DNA of 64,000 bases from Persicitalea sp963716085 (GCA_963716085.1 OY970288.1:4154001-4218000), one strand, 5' to 3'; shown: positions 50,582 to 59,522, numbered from the stretch's first letter. Notes: a model not told the origin generated them from the sequence alone. A program made the numbers and translations.

Positions 50582-50618
50582 CTTTTTGTTCGTGAAGGGT
50601 TATTTTTATACAAAAACT

Positions 50619-52883
50619 CTACTGCTTACTCACCCGCACCACGCCCTTATTATTCAGCGCGTCAACGGCTTTTATCAGGTAAATTCCCGTCGGCAAACTA
50701 CCCAGCCGGAACTCCACTTCGTTCAAGCCTTCCACCAGGTTCTCCGTCCGCGACTGCCGCACCCGGCCCGTCAGGTCGAGCACCTCGAAAGTACCTTGCC
50801 CAGCATTTGGCGAAAGTACCTCCACCATCACCGCATCCTGCACGGGGTTGGGGTAGGCTTTCAGCGAAAGCTGCAAGGGTAGGTTACTTTCCTCGACGCC
50901 GATTCGGGCATTCCCGGTGCCGCAGCCGCCGATGGTTGCGCCCAGTTTCAGGTAGCGGCTAGCTATTTTCTCCGAGACGCACTGCGTCACGCCATAGTAG
51001 CAGATCGTCACGTTCTGGTTGCGGTTGCCGCAGCGCACATCCTGCACGTTCACGGTTACCTGGGCAGGAGCCTGGCAACCGTTATTGTCGGTTGCGGTTA
51101 CCGTGTAGGTTTCACTAGCCGGGCCGGGGCATACTTGCTCACTGGCATTAGTACCACCACTACTCCACGCATAAGAATAAGGCGCAGTACCACCGCTGGC
51201 GCTACCCGTCAGGGTAGTGCAGTTGCTACCAAAGCCGAAAATGACGGAAGTGTTTCCGCTGGTACTCAGGCTAAGGACTGGGGGTTCATTCACAGTGATG
51301 TTGCCAGAGTTGGCCGTGCAGCCATTGGCATCGGTGACTCCGATGGTGTAGTTGCCTGCCGCCAGGCCAGTGAAACTACCCGTATTGTTTGTGCTGCCGC
51401 CGGGACTGAGCGTGTAGGTGTAGCCCGGTGTGCCGCCACTGGCGGTGATCGAAATCGCTCCCGTGCTGCTGCCGTTGCAATCCACATTAGTGACCGTAGG
51501 CGCCAAAAGGCTAAGGACAGCGGGTTCGCTCACGATGACGGTACCCGAGTTGGCCGGGCAGCCATTGGCATCGGTGACTCCGATGGTGTAGTTGCCCGCC
51601 GCCAGGCCAGTGAAACTACCCGTACTATTTGTGCTGCCGCCGGGACTGAGCGTGTAAGTGTAGCCCGGTGTGCCGCCACTGGCGGTGATGGAAATCGCTC
51701 CGGTGCTGTTGCCGTTGCAATCCACGTTCGTCACGGTCGGTTGACCGAATACGATGGCGGTGGGTTCATTGACGCTAATATTTCCCGTGTTGGCCGATCC
51801 GTTGGAGGCATCGTTGATGGCGATGGCGTAGTTGCCCGCCGTCAGTCCCGTGAAGTTCCCGGTGCTGTTGGTTACGTTGCCGGGGGTAAGCGTGTAAGAA
51901 TAGCCGCCCACACCGCCGCTGGCCGTCACCGAAATGATACCCGTGCTACTGCCTGCGCATAGGACATTAGTGACCGAGGGAGTTGTGAACGCTACGGGCG
52001 GAGCCGACACCAAATTCAGAACCACCGAGCCATTGGCGTTGCTACCCCCACCTGTAACACCGTCATTTCGGGTTATGTTTGTGGGGGAAAACCCGTCCGT
52101 CTGGAGAAAAGATGATCCGCCGTTGGCAGCGTAGGATGGATCGGGAGGTACGCCTCCGGAGGCAAAATTGGCAGAACCACCACGATACCCACCGCCACCA
52201 CCGGCCGACTTCGATACGAACGTTTCATTCGTTGCGGTAATGAGCGTAATAGAGTTGCTTCCACTTCCTCCTCCGCCAAACCCGAAACCACCGAGTGTTC
52301 CCCCACCGGCACCCCCGCCATTAAGGGTGCCCGGGCCGCCCCCGCCAAAGGAATTTAAAAAACCCTGATTAAAGCCTCCTCCCTGATTGGAACCCCGCCC
52401 GAAAACAGGGTCTTCTCCGCTGACTGCGCCGCCACCGGGCTTTGTTCCGTCGATACCGTCGCTTCCGCCGCCACCTCCGGCTACCAGTAGCAGGGTGGAA
52501 GTACCCCCTCGCTTAATGATCGCTGCCGATCCGCCGCCGCCGCCACCGCCGAATCCTGTATTGACGGTACCAATTGGGGTCGAATAACTTCTAGTTGCGG
52601 TAGTTGTACCGCCGCTCACCCCCACAACAACAATCAATTCATCGCCTTGCCGTACCGGATAAGTGGCCGAAACAGTGGCGCCGCTGCCCCCAGGTTGTCC
52701 CGGCGGAGTCAGGTCGCCGCCGCCATCGCCCCCCCGGGCGGTAATGGTCAGCAGGCCGTCGCTGGGTACATTGTAGGTTTGGTTGCCGCCCGTAGCGTTG
52801 AAGGTGGTAGTCTGCGCGTGGAGTGGCTGGCTAAGCAGTGCCAGAGCCAGCAGGCAGATGTACTTGTGTATAATTCGCTTCAT
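50619..52883 (-). CDS. T9SS-secreted glycine-rich protein with three SprB-type repeats
   Basis: A 754-residue secreted protein. Signal peptide MKRIIHKYICLLALALLSQP then LHAQ. Residues about 25-295 are glycine-rich (NVPSDGLLTITARGGDGGGD then many GGG runs). Three SprB-like repeats follow (about 300-510). The second and third are almost identical (VDCNGNSTGAISITASGG and VDCNGSSTGAISITASGG), and the first is more diverged. The shared C-terminal cassette (VIFGFGSNCTTLTGSASGG, Cys module, T9SS domain ending VVRVSKQ) is last. It is on the same strand as, and 169 bases downstream of, the hybrid kinase at 53053-55935. TATTTTACA/TATGTTACA direct repeats lie 70 and 91 bases upstream of its start. Confidence 0.88.
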   Translation of the reverse strand: MKRIIHKYICLLALALLSQPLHAQTTTFNATGGNQTYNVPSDGLLTITARGGDGGGDLTPPGQPGGSGATVSATYPVRQGDELIVVVGVSGGTTTATRSYSTPIGTVNTGFGGGGGGGSAAIIKRGGTSTLLLVAGGGGGSDGIDGTKPGGGAVSGEDPVFGRGSNQGGGFNQGFLNSFGGGGPGTLNGGGAGGGTLGGFGFGGGGSGSNSITLITATNETFVSKSAGGGGGYRGGSANFASGGVPPDPSYAANGGSSFLQTDGFSPTNITRNDGVTGGGSNANGSVVLNLVSAPPVAFTTPSVTNVLCAGSSTGIISVTASGGVGGYSYTLTPGNVTNSTGNFTGLTAGNYAIAINDASNGSANTGNISVNEPTAIVFGQPTVTNVDCNGNSTGAISITASGGTPGYTYTLSPGGSTNSTGSFTGLAAGNYTIGVTDANGCPANSGTVIVSEPAVLSLLAPTVTNVDCNGSSTGAISITASGGTPGYTYTLSPGGSTNNTGSFTGLAAGNYTIGVTDANGCTANSGNITVNEPPVLSLSTSGNTSVIFGFGSNCTTLTGSASGGTAPYSYAWSSGGTNASEQVCPGPASETYTVTATDNNGCQAPAQVTVNVQDVRCGNRNQNVTICYYGVTQCVSEKIASRYLKLGATIGGCGTGNARIGVEESNLPLQLSLKAYPNPVQDAVMVEVLSPNAGQGTFEVLDLTGRVRQSRTENLVEGLNEVEFRLGSLPTGIYLIKAVDALNNKGVVRVSKQ

Positions 52884-52952
52884 GAGCTTGTGTTTTGGTT
52901 GGTAGGTTGAATACCATAAAGGTGTGGATCAGGCAGTCGAAACCCTTTCACC

Positions 52953-52982
52953 TATTTTACAAAAACAGAAACGTATGTTACA
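52953..52982 (-). promoter_or_regulatory. Direct repeat pair at 21-bp spacing before the SprB adhesin
   Basis: TATTTTACA (52953-52961) and TATGTTACA (52974-52982), 70 and 91 bases upstream of the start codon at 52883. A further TATTTTACA is at 53006-53014. Confidence 0.55.
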
Positions 52983-53004
52983 GAAGGAGAAATAAAATCA
53001 GGAC

Positions 53005-53030
53005 TTATTTTACAATGGCCTGTAAAATAA
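53005..53030. repeat. Inverted repeat between hybrid kinase and adhesin
   Basis: TTATTTTACA and TGTAAAATAA form a 10-bp inverted repeat around ATGGCC. It lies 22 bases after the hybrid kinase stop and may act as a terminator. Its arms repeat the TATTTTACA word of the adjacent direct repeats, so it may also be an operator. Confidence 0.65.
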
Positions 53031-53052
53031 GTACCAAGATATTGGTTATCAG

Positions 53053-55935
53053 CTATTTCAAGAAATGGCTTGGGCTTTTGCCCAGCTCTTTTTGGAAAAC
53101 CCTCGAGAAGTAACTGGGATCGGCAAACCCGACCTCATAGGCGACTTCCGAAATGGTTAAGTCGCCTTTTTGAAGTAACTCGAGTCCTTTGTGTACTCGA
53201 TAGGAGCGGATAAACTGGGAGGGCGTTTTGCCCGTGAGGGCTTTTAGCTTCCGGTACAACTGCATTTGGCTCATATCACTAGCCTCGACCAACTGGGCTA
53301 CGCCAAATTCGGTATTGCTCAGATTTGCCTGAATGTGTACCCGGAGTTTTTGTCGGAAAATATCGTCAACGGAAGGTTCAGCAGTCTGGAATTCACTGGT
53401 GTAGCGTAGCTGCAATTGTTGGCGGATCTCCACCAGTTTTTCCAGGCGGATAACCAGCTCTTCTTTGTCGAAAGGCTTGGTGAGGTAAGCATCTGCGCCA
53501 TACTTGAGGCCGTCGACCCTGTCGGTCTGGGTGGCCCGGGCCGTCAGTAGTATAATGGGGATATGGCTCGTTCGTTCGTCTTGTTTCAGGGTTTCACAAA
53601 CTTCATAGCCACTTTTTCCGGGCATCATCACATCACTGATGACAATATCGGGAATAATCTGCACCGCTTTTTCAATGCCTGAAATTCCGTTATTGGCCGT
53701 ATGAATCTGGTACTTATGTTTTAAGATCGTTTTAATAAATGTGATAATGTCCTGGTTATCATCGATAATCAGGACCTCCGGCCGATCAGAGAGGTAGGGT
53801 AGTTCCGATTCATCAAATGTTTCATCTGCTTGGTCGGCAGGGGAGATACTATCTTCGGACGGCAATACGAGTGGTTCCCCGGTTTGGTCGTTGTCTTGTT
53901 CAGTTGGCAATCCTCCAGCCGTCGATTTAGCTTGTGCTTCGATCGGCAGATGCAGAATAAATTCTGTTCCTTCCCCCGGGCGACTTTTTGCCTCTATCCG
54001 CCCTTTCAGCAATTCCACCAATTCTTTGGTCAGCGCCAAACCGATGCCCGTACCTTCCGCTCTTGTACTGTCAGCGTCGATTTGATAAAACCGATCAAAA
54101 ATAAAGTTGATATCTTCTTGAGAAATACCAATTCCGTTGTCTCTGACTATCAATTTTAAAAAGTACTGACCATTTTCTTCAATTTTACTGACATGAAAGA
54201 CAATTTGCCCACTGTCATTCGTAAATTTCAAGGCATTGGACAACAGATTATACACGATCTGCTGGATTTTTTCTTCATCATAGTCCATCATCACCTCCTT
54301 TTCTTCCGAATAAATAACCAGACGGATGTTTTTTTGCGCCGCGGTTGAATAAAACGACTCGGTAAGATATTGTAAATAAACAATGATGTTTTTGTGAACC
54401 TTTTTGAAGGCCAAAGTGCCCGATTCCAGCTTGGACAGGGCGAGCATTTGGTTGATTAGTTGTAATAGGTTTTGACCATTGCGCCGAATAAGCTCTTTTT
54501 CTTTATTGTGGTTTTTTAAGTTTTCGGCCATGCCCATGATTACGGTAAGGGGAGTGCGAAATTCATGGGTGATATTGGTATAGAAACGGGTTTTGAATTC
54601 ATTTACCTCTTTAAGCCGGTCGGCTTCGGCCTGCCTCTTTTCCTGAATCAACTGACTTTCTTTGAGTTTAAAGTCTGCCTGCTGCTGTGACTGTTTTTGT
54701 TTTCTTTGACGATAAGCCAGACCCAGCGAGAAAATCAGGATTTCAACAACTGTCCCGGCCTTCAGATAAAAAATTGAAAACGGAGGCATCCACACTCGGG
54801 AAATGACGGTAATGAGGGCGCCCAAACAGATGGCTGCGATGCCCGCAATCGCAAAATAACCTTTCTTATCTCTGGTCTTGTATAAGGGATAAAGTACTGA
54901 ACAAAAAGTGATTAGTATCAAAATGATGTACGGAACCACAATCCTGTCTTCGATTACATAACTAAAATTTGTTTGTAGTAATACAATGACGTCGAGCACC
55001 ATCAGCGGAAATCCCAAATAAATAAGCAGCTTTAATACTGTATCCCACTTGGGTAACAGCTGCTTCAAATCCAAAAAACTACGAATGAAGGCCAGGTAGC
55101 TCATCATCGCCAGATAGATCGCCAACTTCATGAACCTCTCATAGGCCGGATGACGGCTAAACAAACCAAACCAATCAGACAGGTCATCGGAGGAGTAAGT
55201 GGCGTATATAACCACCATGATCAGATACCCGGAGTAAAAAATAAAACTGCGGTCTCTCCCAAAAAAATACACGATCAGGTTGTAAAAGAGCATCATCAAC
55301 AACAGCCCGATAAAAATCGCATTGTTTATTTTGGTCGTCAGCAAGTCATCATAAAATGTCTGTATATGGGTTAGCCGGGCATAGAATGAGGGATAGATAG
55401 CCGTTCTTTCGCTAGTCCCCCGAAAGTACACGGTCACAATCTCGTGGGGAGGCAGGATTAATTTAATCAAATTACCGCCAGCAGTTGGAGCAAACTTTTT
55501 TGATTGCTCCGCCGTAAATGCCCCACTTCGTTCCTGCCGCCAGGATCCGTTTTCGTCTTCAATAAAGACATCTAAGTTTGTCCAGGTATCGTTGAATGTA
55601 AGTACCCATTCCTGGTAGTGATGGGCATCGGTCAGGCGGTTTTCGATTTGAAATTTACCCCAGTAATATTGATAATTCTCAATTGCCGGGAGGTATTCGG
55701 GATAAGCCTGAAACCTGGTTTGAAAGGAAGGTTGACTAATCTGCTTAATTGTGTATCCGGGGGTGGTGTCCTTTAAGACCTGAACGTGCGCTTGAAGAGG
55801 ATAATCAGTCTGGTCATTGGTCAGGACACAGATTCCGGTAAGGCTTGTGGCCGCTGGAAACGTGGTTTTATCGGCCTGACAGCCTGTGATTAAAAGAATG
55901 GTAACTATACCCAGGTAGTGTGCTATTTTTCTCAT
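53053..55935 (-). CDS. Hybrid two-component sensor kinase/AraC-type regulator with 7TM domain
   Basis: A 960-residue lipoprotein-type regulator (lipobox LITGC, Cys 19). Order: an extracytoplasmic beta domain of 7TMR-DISMED2 type (about 40-190), seven membrane helices (about 205-410), a histidine kinase with phospho-His 457 (YTNITHEFRTPLTVIMG), the N box NLLSNALKF and G boxes DNGIGI and GTGIGLAL. The receiver has D768 (IVISDVMMPGKSGYEVCETL), and a C-terminal AraC helix-turn-helix pair ends the protein (about 860-960; MSQMQLYRKLKALTGKTPSQ, ISEVAYEVGFADPSYFSRVF). It senses an external signal and regulates genes directly. The T9SS adhesin gene at 50619-52883 follows it and is the likely target. 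Confidence 0.92.
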   Translation of the reverse strand: MRKIAHYLGIVTILLITGCQADKTTFPAATSLTGICVLTNDQTDYPLQAHVQVLKDTTPGYTIKQISQPSFQTRFQAYPEYLPAIENYQYYWGKFQIENRLTDAHHYQEWVLTFNDTWTNLDVFIEDENGSWRQERSGAFTAEQSKKFAPTAGGNLIKLILPPHEIVTVYFRGTSERTAIYPSFYARLTHIQTFYDDLLTTKINNAIFIGLLLMMLFYNLIVYFFGRDRSFIFYSGYLIMVVIYATYSSDDLSDWFGLFSRHPAYERFMKLAIYLAMMSYLAFIRSFLDLKQLLPKWDTVLKLLIYLGFPLMVLDVIVLLQTNFSYVIEDRIVVPYIILILITFCSVLYPLYKTRDKKGYFAIAGIAAICLGALITVISRVWMPPFSIFYLKAGTVVEILIFSLGLAYRQRKQKQSQQQADFKLKESQLIQEKRQAEADRLKEVNEFKTRFYTNITHEFRTPLTVIMGMAENLKNHNKEKELIRRNGQNLLQLINQMLALSKLESGTLAFKKVHKNIIVYLQYLTESFYSTAAQKNIRLVIYSEEKEVMMDYDEEKIQQIVYNLLSNALKFTNDSGQIVFHVSKIEENGQYFLKLIVRDNGIGISQEDINFIFDRFYQIDADSTRAEGTGIGLALTKELVELLKGRIEAKSRPGEGTEFILHLPIEAQAKSTAGGLPTEQDNDQTGEPLVLPSEDSISPADQADETFDESELPYLSDRPEVLIIDDNQDIITFIKTILKHKYQIHTANNGISGIEKAVQIIPDIVISDVMMPGKSGYEVCETLKQDERTSHIPIILLTARATQTDRVDGLKYGADAYLTKPFDKEELVIRLEKLVEIRQQLQLRYTSEFQTAEPSVDDIFRQKLRVHIQANLSNTEFGVAQLVEASDMSQMQLYRKLKALTGKTPSQFIRSYRVHKGLELLQKGDLTISEVAYEVGFADPSYFSRVFQKELGKSPSHFLK

Positions 55936-56242
55936 TTCGTGGCATAGTGGATAATCCGGATTGAATGAACCCTCTTTTTCAAGACGTTGCCCTCTTTGGC
56001 AAACTTACTTTTTTCTGGTCAAGATAGTTTTTTATAAGCTTATTTTGGCAAGCTTTTACCCTTGTTATTAAGTCCGTTCGTAGTCTCGACTACCGAAGGT
56101 TGCCCATCATCCTATTCCAGGTTTCTGATTGGTCAGGCAAGCAAAATATTATTTGAGAGAAATTTCGTAACTACTTTGATCGGGTAGATCGGGTAGTTTT
56201 TGTAGCCTGCCGCATGACTAGTTACGAAAACCAGGCAAACAA
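55936..56242. other. Intergenic region upstream of the hybrid kinase
   Basis: No gene seen. It should hold the promoter of the hybrid kinase at 53053-55935. A small palindrome (GTAGTCTCGACTAC) and a tandem GATCGGGTA are the only structures I notice. The terminator of the small protein gene and the motif at 56282-56298 lie just beyond. Confidence 0.5.
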
Positions 56243-56272
56243 GAATCCCCCACCCTACTGGACGGGGGATTC
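56243..56272 (-). terminator. Terminator after the small protein 56324-56818
   Basis: GAATCCCCC (56243-56251) pairs with GGGGGATTC (56264-56272). On the minus strand it is followed by TTGTTTG. It lies about 50 bases after the gene's stop. Confidence 0.75.
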
Positions 56273-56281
56273 GGCCTTATT

Positions 56282-56298
56282 AACCTAATCTAATCGTA
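56282..56298. promoter_or_regulatory. Shared motif, copy 3
   Basis: AACCTAATCTAATCGTA, identical over 17 bases to the motif at 32662-32679 and 33630-33647. Here it lies downstream of the small protein gene rather than upstream of a gene, which argues against a simple promoter role. Confidence 0.5.
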
Positions 56299-56323
56299 GT
56301 GAGGATTAGTGTCTCTACGGCAA

Positions 56324-56818
56324 TTAATTCAGCGCTACGAGCGTGCGGGCGGGTTCTTTCACCACCTCGACGCTACCCAGGCTGATGGACTTGCGCTGCA
56401 CTTCGTCGCCGTTGGCGATCTCGATGGTGTAGGCACCGTCCTCGACCTTGGTGAAATCAAAGTTGCAGCCATACTTGGCGATTCGGCGGCTCACCGATTC
56501 GCGGTGTAGTTCTCTGCCATCTTGGTCGAGCAGCCTGACGATGACGACATCACCGAACTTCTTCTCAATGCTCAACCGCATGGTCATCGATTCCTTTATC
56601 CGGTAAAGGCTGGTGGCGAAAGTTTGCCGCTTGTTGGCGATTACGGGTTGAACGGGATAGTTGACATCGGGCAGCGAAGGTTGGGCGTAGTAATTGGTAG
56701 CGGTAGTGGCAACCATCGACTGGTCGGCTACTTTGGGAGCGGAACCCTGAGCCAGCAGCGAAGTGGCAGATACGAGGGCGAAGGACAGGACAAGAGCGGA
56801 AGTTTTGAAGGCGTTCAT
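56324..56818 (-). CDS. Small secreted protein, paralogue of 40150-40602; sorting-domain-like fold
   Basis: A 164-residue exported protein with signal MNAFKTSALVLSFALVSATS. The mature C-terminal part (SMTMRLSIEKKFGDVVIVRL, LDQDGRELHRESVSRRIAKY, GCNFDFTKVEDGAYTIEIA) is clearly related to 40150-40602 and ends RTLVALN. Each of the two lies between the terminator of a T9SS adhesin operon and an unrelated gene. About 200 bases of upstream sequence are also shared, including three 21-bp-spaced repeats and the adhesin terminator. No function is known. It resembles a stand-alone version of the sorting-domain fold. Confidence 0.8.
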   Translation of the reverse strand: MNAFKTSALVLSFALVSATSLLAQGSAPKVADQSMVATTATNYYAQPSLPDVNYPVQPVIANKRQTFATSLYRIKESMTMRLSIEKKFGDVVIVRLLDQDGRELHRESVSRRIAKYGCNFDFTKVEDGAYTIEIANGDEVQRKSISLGSVEVVKEPARTLVALN

Positions 56819-56921
56819 GATTATAGAATTTAAATGATTATAAGATGAGTGAAATGTTCTTGCCGTTTGACCAGCAGCGAACATTACAAAGGTCGCGGGT
56901 TGGCTTTGACCAGACTTGGCT

Positions 56922-56973
56922 CATTCTATCAAAGGCGTGGTGTATTGTTGCGGGGACGTGGCTTATTGTTGCA
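56922..56973 (-). promoter_or_regulatory. Three direct repeats at exactly 21-bp spacing, second small-protein site
   Basis: CATTCTATCA (56922-56931), TATTGTTGCG (56943-56952) and TATTGTTGCA (56964-56973), beginning 104 bases upstream of the start codon at 56818. Matches 40714-40765. Confidence 0.7.
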
Positions 56974-57020
56974 TTTTGCTTTGGGGCTAAGATTTTGAAT
57001 AAAATCAGTCCGGAAAAGGC

Positions 57021-57047
57021 AAAAAAAAGACCGCACGAAGCGGCCTT
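57021..57047 (-). terminator. Terminator after the beta-solenoid adhesin 57069-59270
   Basis: On the minus strand GGCCGC, loop TTCGT, GCGGTC is followed by eight T residues. It is a diverged copy of the terminator at 40815-40845. Confidence 0.85.
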
Positions 57048-57068
57048 TTCCAGTGGAACAGATTGCTG

Positions 57069-59270
57069 TTATTCCTTGCTCACCCGCACGGTGGCCTGCT
57101 GACCCAGCGCGTCAACGGCTTTGATCAGATAAATTCCTGTGGGCAGACTACCCAGCCGGAAAACTACCTCGTTCAGACCTTTTTGCAGGTACTTGGTGCG
57201 GGTCTGCCGCGCCACGCCCGACATGTCAAGTACCTCGAAAGTACCCCGCCCGGCCGTGGGTGAAAGTACTTCCACCGTCACGGCGTCCTGCACGGGATTT
57301 GGGTAGGCTTTCAGCGAAAGCTTCAGCGGCATCGTTTCGGTTTCGTAGCTCATCCGGGCGCTGCTGCCGCAGCCGCCCAGCGTGGCCCCCAGTTTGAGGT
57401 AGCGCGCGGCAATCTTTTGCGAGACGCACTGCGTTACGCCGTAGTAGCAGATCGTCACATTCTGGTTCCGGTTGCCGCAACGCACGTCCTGCACGTTCAC
57501 CGTCACTTCGTCCGGGGCGGAGACGCAGCCGTTGGCGTCGGTCGCCGTCACGGTGTAGGTCGTGGTGGCCGTGGGGCAGACGGTCACCGTCTGCCCCGTC
57601 AATCCGCCGGGATTCCAATTGAAAGTGTACCCGGCTCCGCTGCCGCCCGATGCCGTGGCCGTCAGGTCGGTGCAGTTGCCCCCATCCTGAAAGCCGAAGA
57701 TCACCGACTGGTCTGCGCCGGCGTTCACCGTCGGCGAAGCTATGACCGTCATTTGGATGCCCAGCGTGTCGGAACAGGCATTGTCCGAGTCAGTCGCCCG
57801 GTAATAGAGCGGGTACGTACCCTCCGCCAGATTGCTGGCCGTGAAGGTGTTGCTGGCCTGGACGTAGGTGCCCGCCGGCATCGTCAGCGCCGGGTCTTTG
57901 TACCAGGTTGCGGAAGCCATGAAACTGTTAGCTCCGCCCAGGTCCAGGGCGGGCGAGACGCTGCCGTTGCCACACACGCTGACGGGCGGGCTGATCAGGT
58001 CGTTGTTGGTCACGTTAGGGATGGGGTTGCCCTGCGGGTAGCCGATGGCCCCGTCGTTGGTGAGTGTCCCGCTGTTGGTGTGCGGTTGGTTGGTGTCGAC
58101 CGACAGGAAACCCGCGTTGGTGAAAGTACCCGAATTAATAAGGGTGGAGGCCAGGCGGATGCGACCGCAGGCCAAGTTGGAGAACGTTTGGATGTTGTTC
58201 AGCCCGTCGCGGGTGGGGGGCTCCGTTAGGCCAATCTCGATCAGGCCCGCGTTCTCGAAGTCGGCAACTCCATCACTGCCCTGAAAGTTGAGAACACCAC
58301 TACCATTGGCGCGGTCGATGCGGATGATACCGCCGGCCGGATTGCTGAATTTGCCTTTGTTAAAGATGCCGTCGCCACCTATGGCCGCCGACCCGCCTAC
58401 AACGATTAGGCCCGAATTCTCGAAGCCGGGATTGTCGTTAATTGAAAAATCAACATCGTTCAATATTCCCTCTCTTGTCGCCCGGTCAACGCGTATTTCA
58501 CCGCCCAACTGATTGCGAAACAACCCTGCATTGTAGATACCTCCGCCGTTGAAGTCCGCCGAGCCACCAATGATAATTTTACCTGAGTTCTCGAATTCCG
58601 TAAAGGTTCTTATTGCATCTGAGATTGTTCGGTCGATGCGTATCTCCCCGCCCGGCAGGTTAGTAAATCGGCCACTGTTGAACAAAGCTGTTCCCACCAG
58701 GTCAAAACTGCCGATCACAATCAGGCCCGCATTTTCGAAACTGCCATTTGAAAGGTTGTTTATTGGGTATATATACTCCCTGAATCCTCCCGGAAATAAT
58801 GCATACGACCGGTCGATACGTATCTCACCGCCCGCTTCATTGCGAAATTTCCCGTTATTGAGTATACTTTCACCACCGCTGAGTGACGGGCCACTCAGTA
58901 CGATCAGACCCGCATTGCTGATCATGCCTCCTTCGTTTGCAAGCAAACTTTCGTTGACCTTCGTCAGGCTGGCGTTGGCCTGTATTGTGAGCATACCCCC
59001 AGCTTCAACAATGACAGCACCGGCCACCGCCGCCGTACCGGCTCTGATCACCGGGTCGTTGGTGGCCACGTCGGGGATCTCCACGTCGTCGGCCGCGTCG
59101 GGCACGCCCGCTGTCCAGTTGCTGGCTGTGTTCCAGTCGTTGCTGGTCGCGCCCGTCCAGGTGGTCTGGGCCAGTAGCACGGGAGAGATAAGTAGTGCCA
59201 TGAACAGCATCAGCCCGCTCATAGCGCGGCGGCTGGTTGTTGAAAAGGAGGGTAGTGGTGTATTTTTCAT
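57069..59270 (-). CDS. T9SS-secreted beta-solenoid adhesin-like protein
   Basis: A 733-residue secreted protein, the closest relative of the protein at 43275-45443. Signal peptide to about 35, then TTWTGATSNDWNTASNWTAG. Residues about 90-400 are solenoid repeats (SGKIIIGGSADFNGGGIYNA, LFRNQLGGEIRVDRA). A domain with ANSFMASATWYKDPALTMPA and an Ig-like domain with SVIFGFQDGGNCTDLTATAS precede the Cys module (DVRCGNRNQNVTICYYGVTQ) and the T9SS domain (GIYLIKAVDALGQQATVRVS). No 21-bp-spaced repeat was found upstream; 59271-59456 is AT-rich with T and A runs. It appears to be a single-gene transcript. Confidence 0.88.
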   Translation of the reverse strand: MKNTPLPSFSTTSRRAMSGLMLFMALLISPVLLAQTTWTGATSNDWNTASNWTAGVPDAADDVEIPDVATNDPVIRAGTAAVAGAVIVEAGGMLTIQANASLTKVNESLLANEGGMISNAGLIVLSGPSLSGGESILNNGKFRNEAGGEIRIDRSYALFPGGFREYIYPINNLSNGSFENAGLIVIGSFDLVGTALFNSGRFTNLPGGEIRIDRTISDAIRTFTEFENSGKIIIGGSADFNGGGIYNAGLFRNQLGGEIRVDRATREGILNDVDFSINDNPGFENSGLIVVGGSAAIGGDGIFNKGKFSNPAGGIIRIDRANGSGVLNFQGSDGVADFENAGLIEIGLTEPPTRDGLNNIQTFSNLACGRIRLASTLINSGTFTNAGFLSVDTNQPHTNSGTLTNDGAIGYPQGNPIPNVTNNDLISPPVSVCGNGSVSPALDLGGANSFMASATWYKDPALTMPAGTYVQASNTFTASNLAEGTYPLYYRATDSDNACSDTLGIQMTVIASPTVNAGADQSVIFGFQDGGNCTDLTATASGGSGAGYTFNWNPGGLTGQTVTVCPTATTTYTVTATDANGCVSAPDEVTVNVQDVRCGNRNQNVTICYYGVTQCVSQKIAARYLKLGATLGGCGSSARMSYETETMPLKLSLKAYPNPVQDAVTVEVLSPTAGRGTFEVLDMSGVARQTRTKYLQKGLNEVVFRLGSLPTGIYLIKAVDALGQQATVRVSKE

Positions 59271-59456
59271 AGAGGGTTTTGGTATAGAGTGAATTAATCG
59301 GTTTAGGTAGTTTGCCTTTTTCTCTTCGTTCTGATAGAGGGTTTTCTATAAAAAACTTTGAAATGATTTTTTTACTCAAAAAAAGGAATTTAGTCAGGAA
59401 TAAAAGATGGTTTTGTAGATATTCCCCTAAAAGTGGGTACGACATAAACTTCTGGG

Positions 59457-59497
59457 CAAGAAAAATAGGCTGGCCGCACGGTAAAGTGCGGCCAGCC
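59457..59497 (-). terminator. Terminator of the operon 63311-59523
   Basis: GGCTGGCCGCAC (59468-59479) pairs perfectly with GTGCGGCCAGCC (59486-59497). On the minus strand it is followed by TATTTTTCTT. It lies 25 bases after the stop of the gene at 59523-61184. Confidence 0.9.
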
Positions 59498-59522
59498 CAT
59501 TGAATTGCAACTCGGTAATCGC

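Larger units (their letters stand above)
50168..51030. repeat. Segmental duplication block, copy 2 (approx. 860 bp)
   Basis: Nearly identical to 45338-46200: signal-region coding end of the gene at 48314-50272, the 346-base intergenic region 50273-50618, and the 3' cassette of the gene at 50619-52883. Block ends are approximate. Confidence 0.8.
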
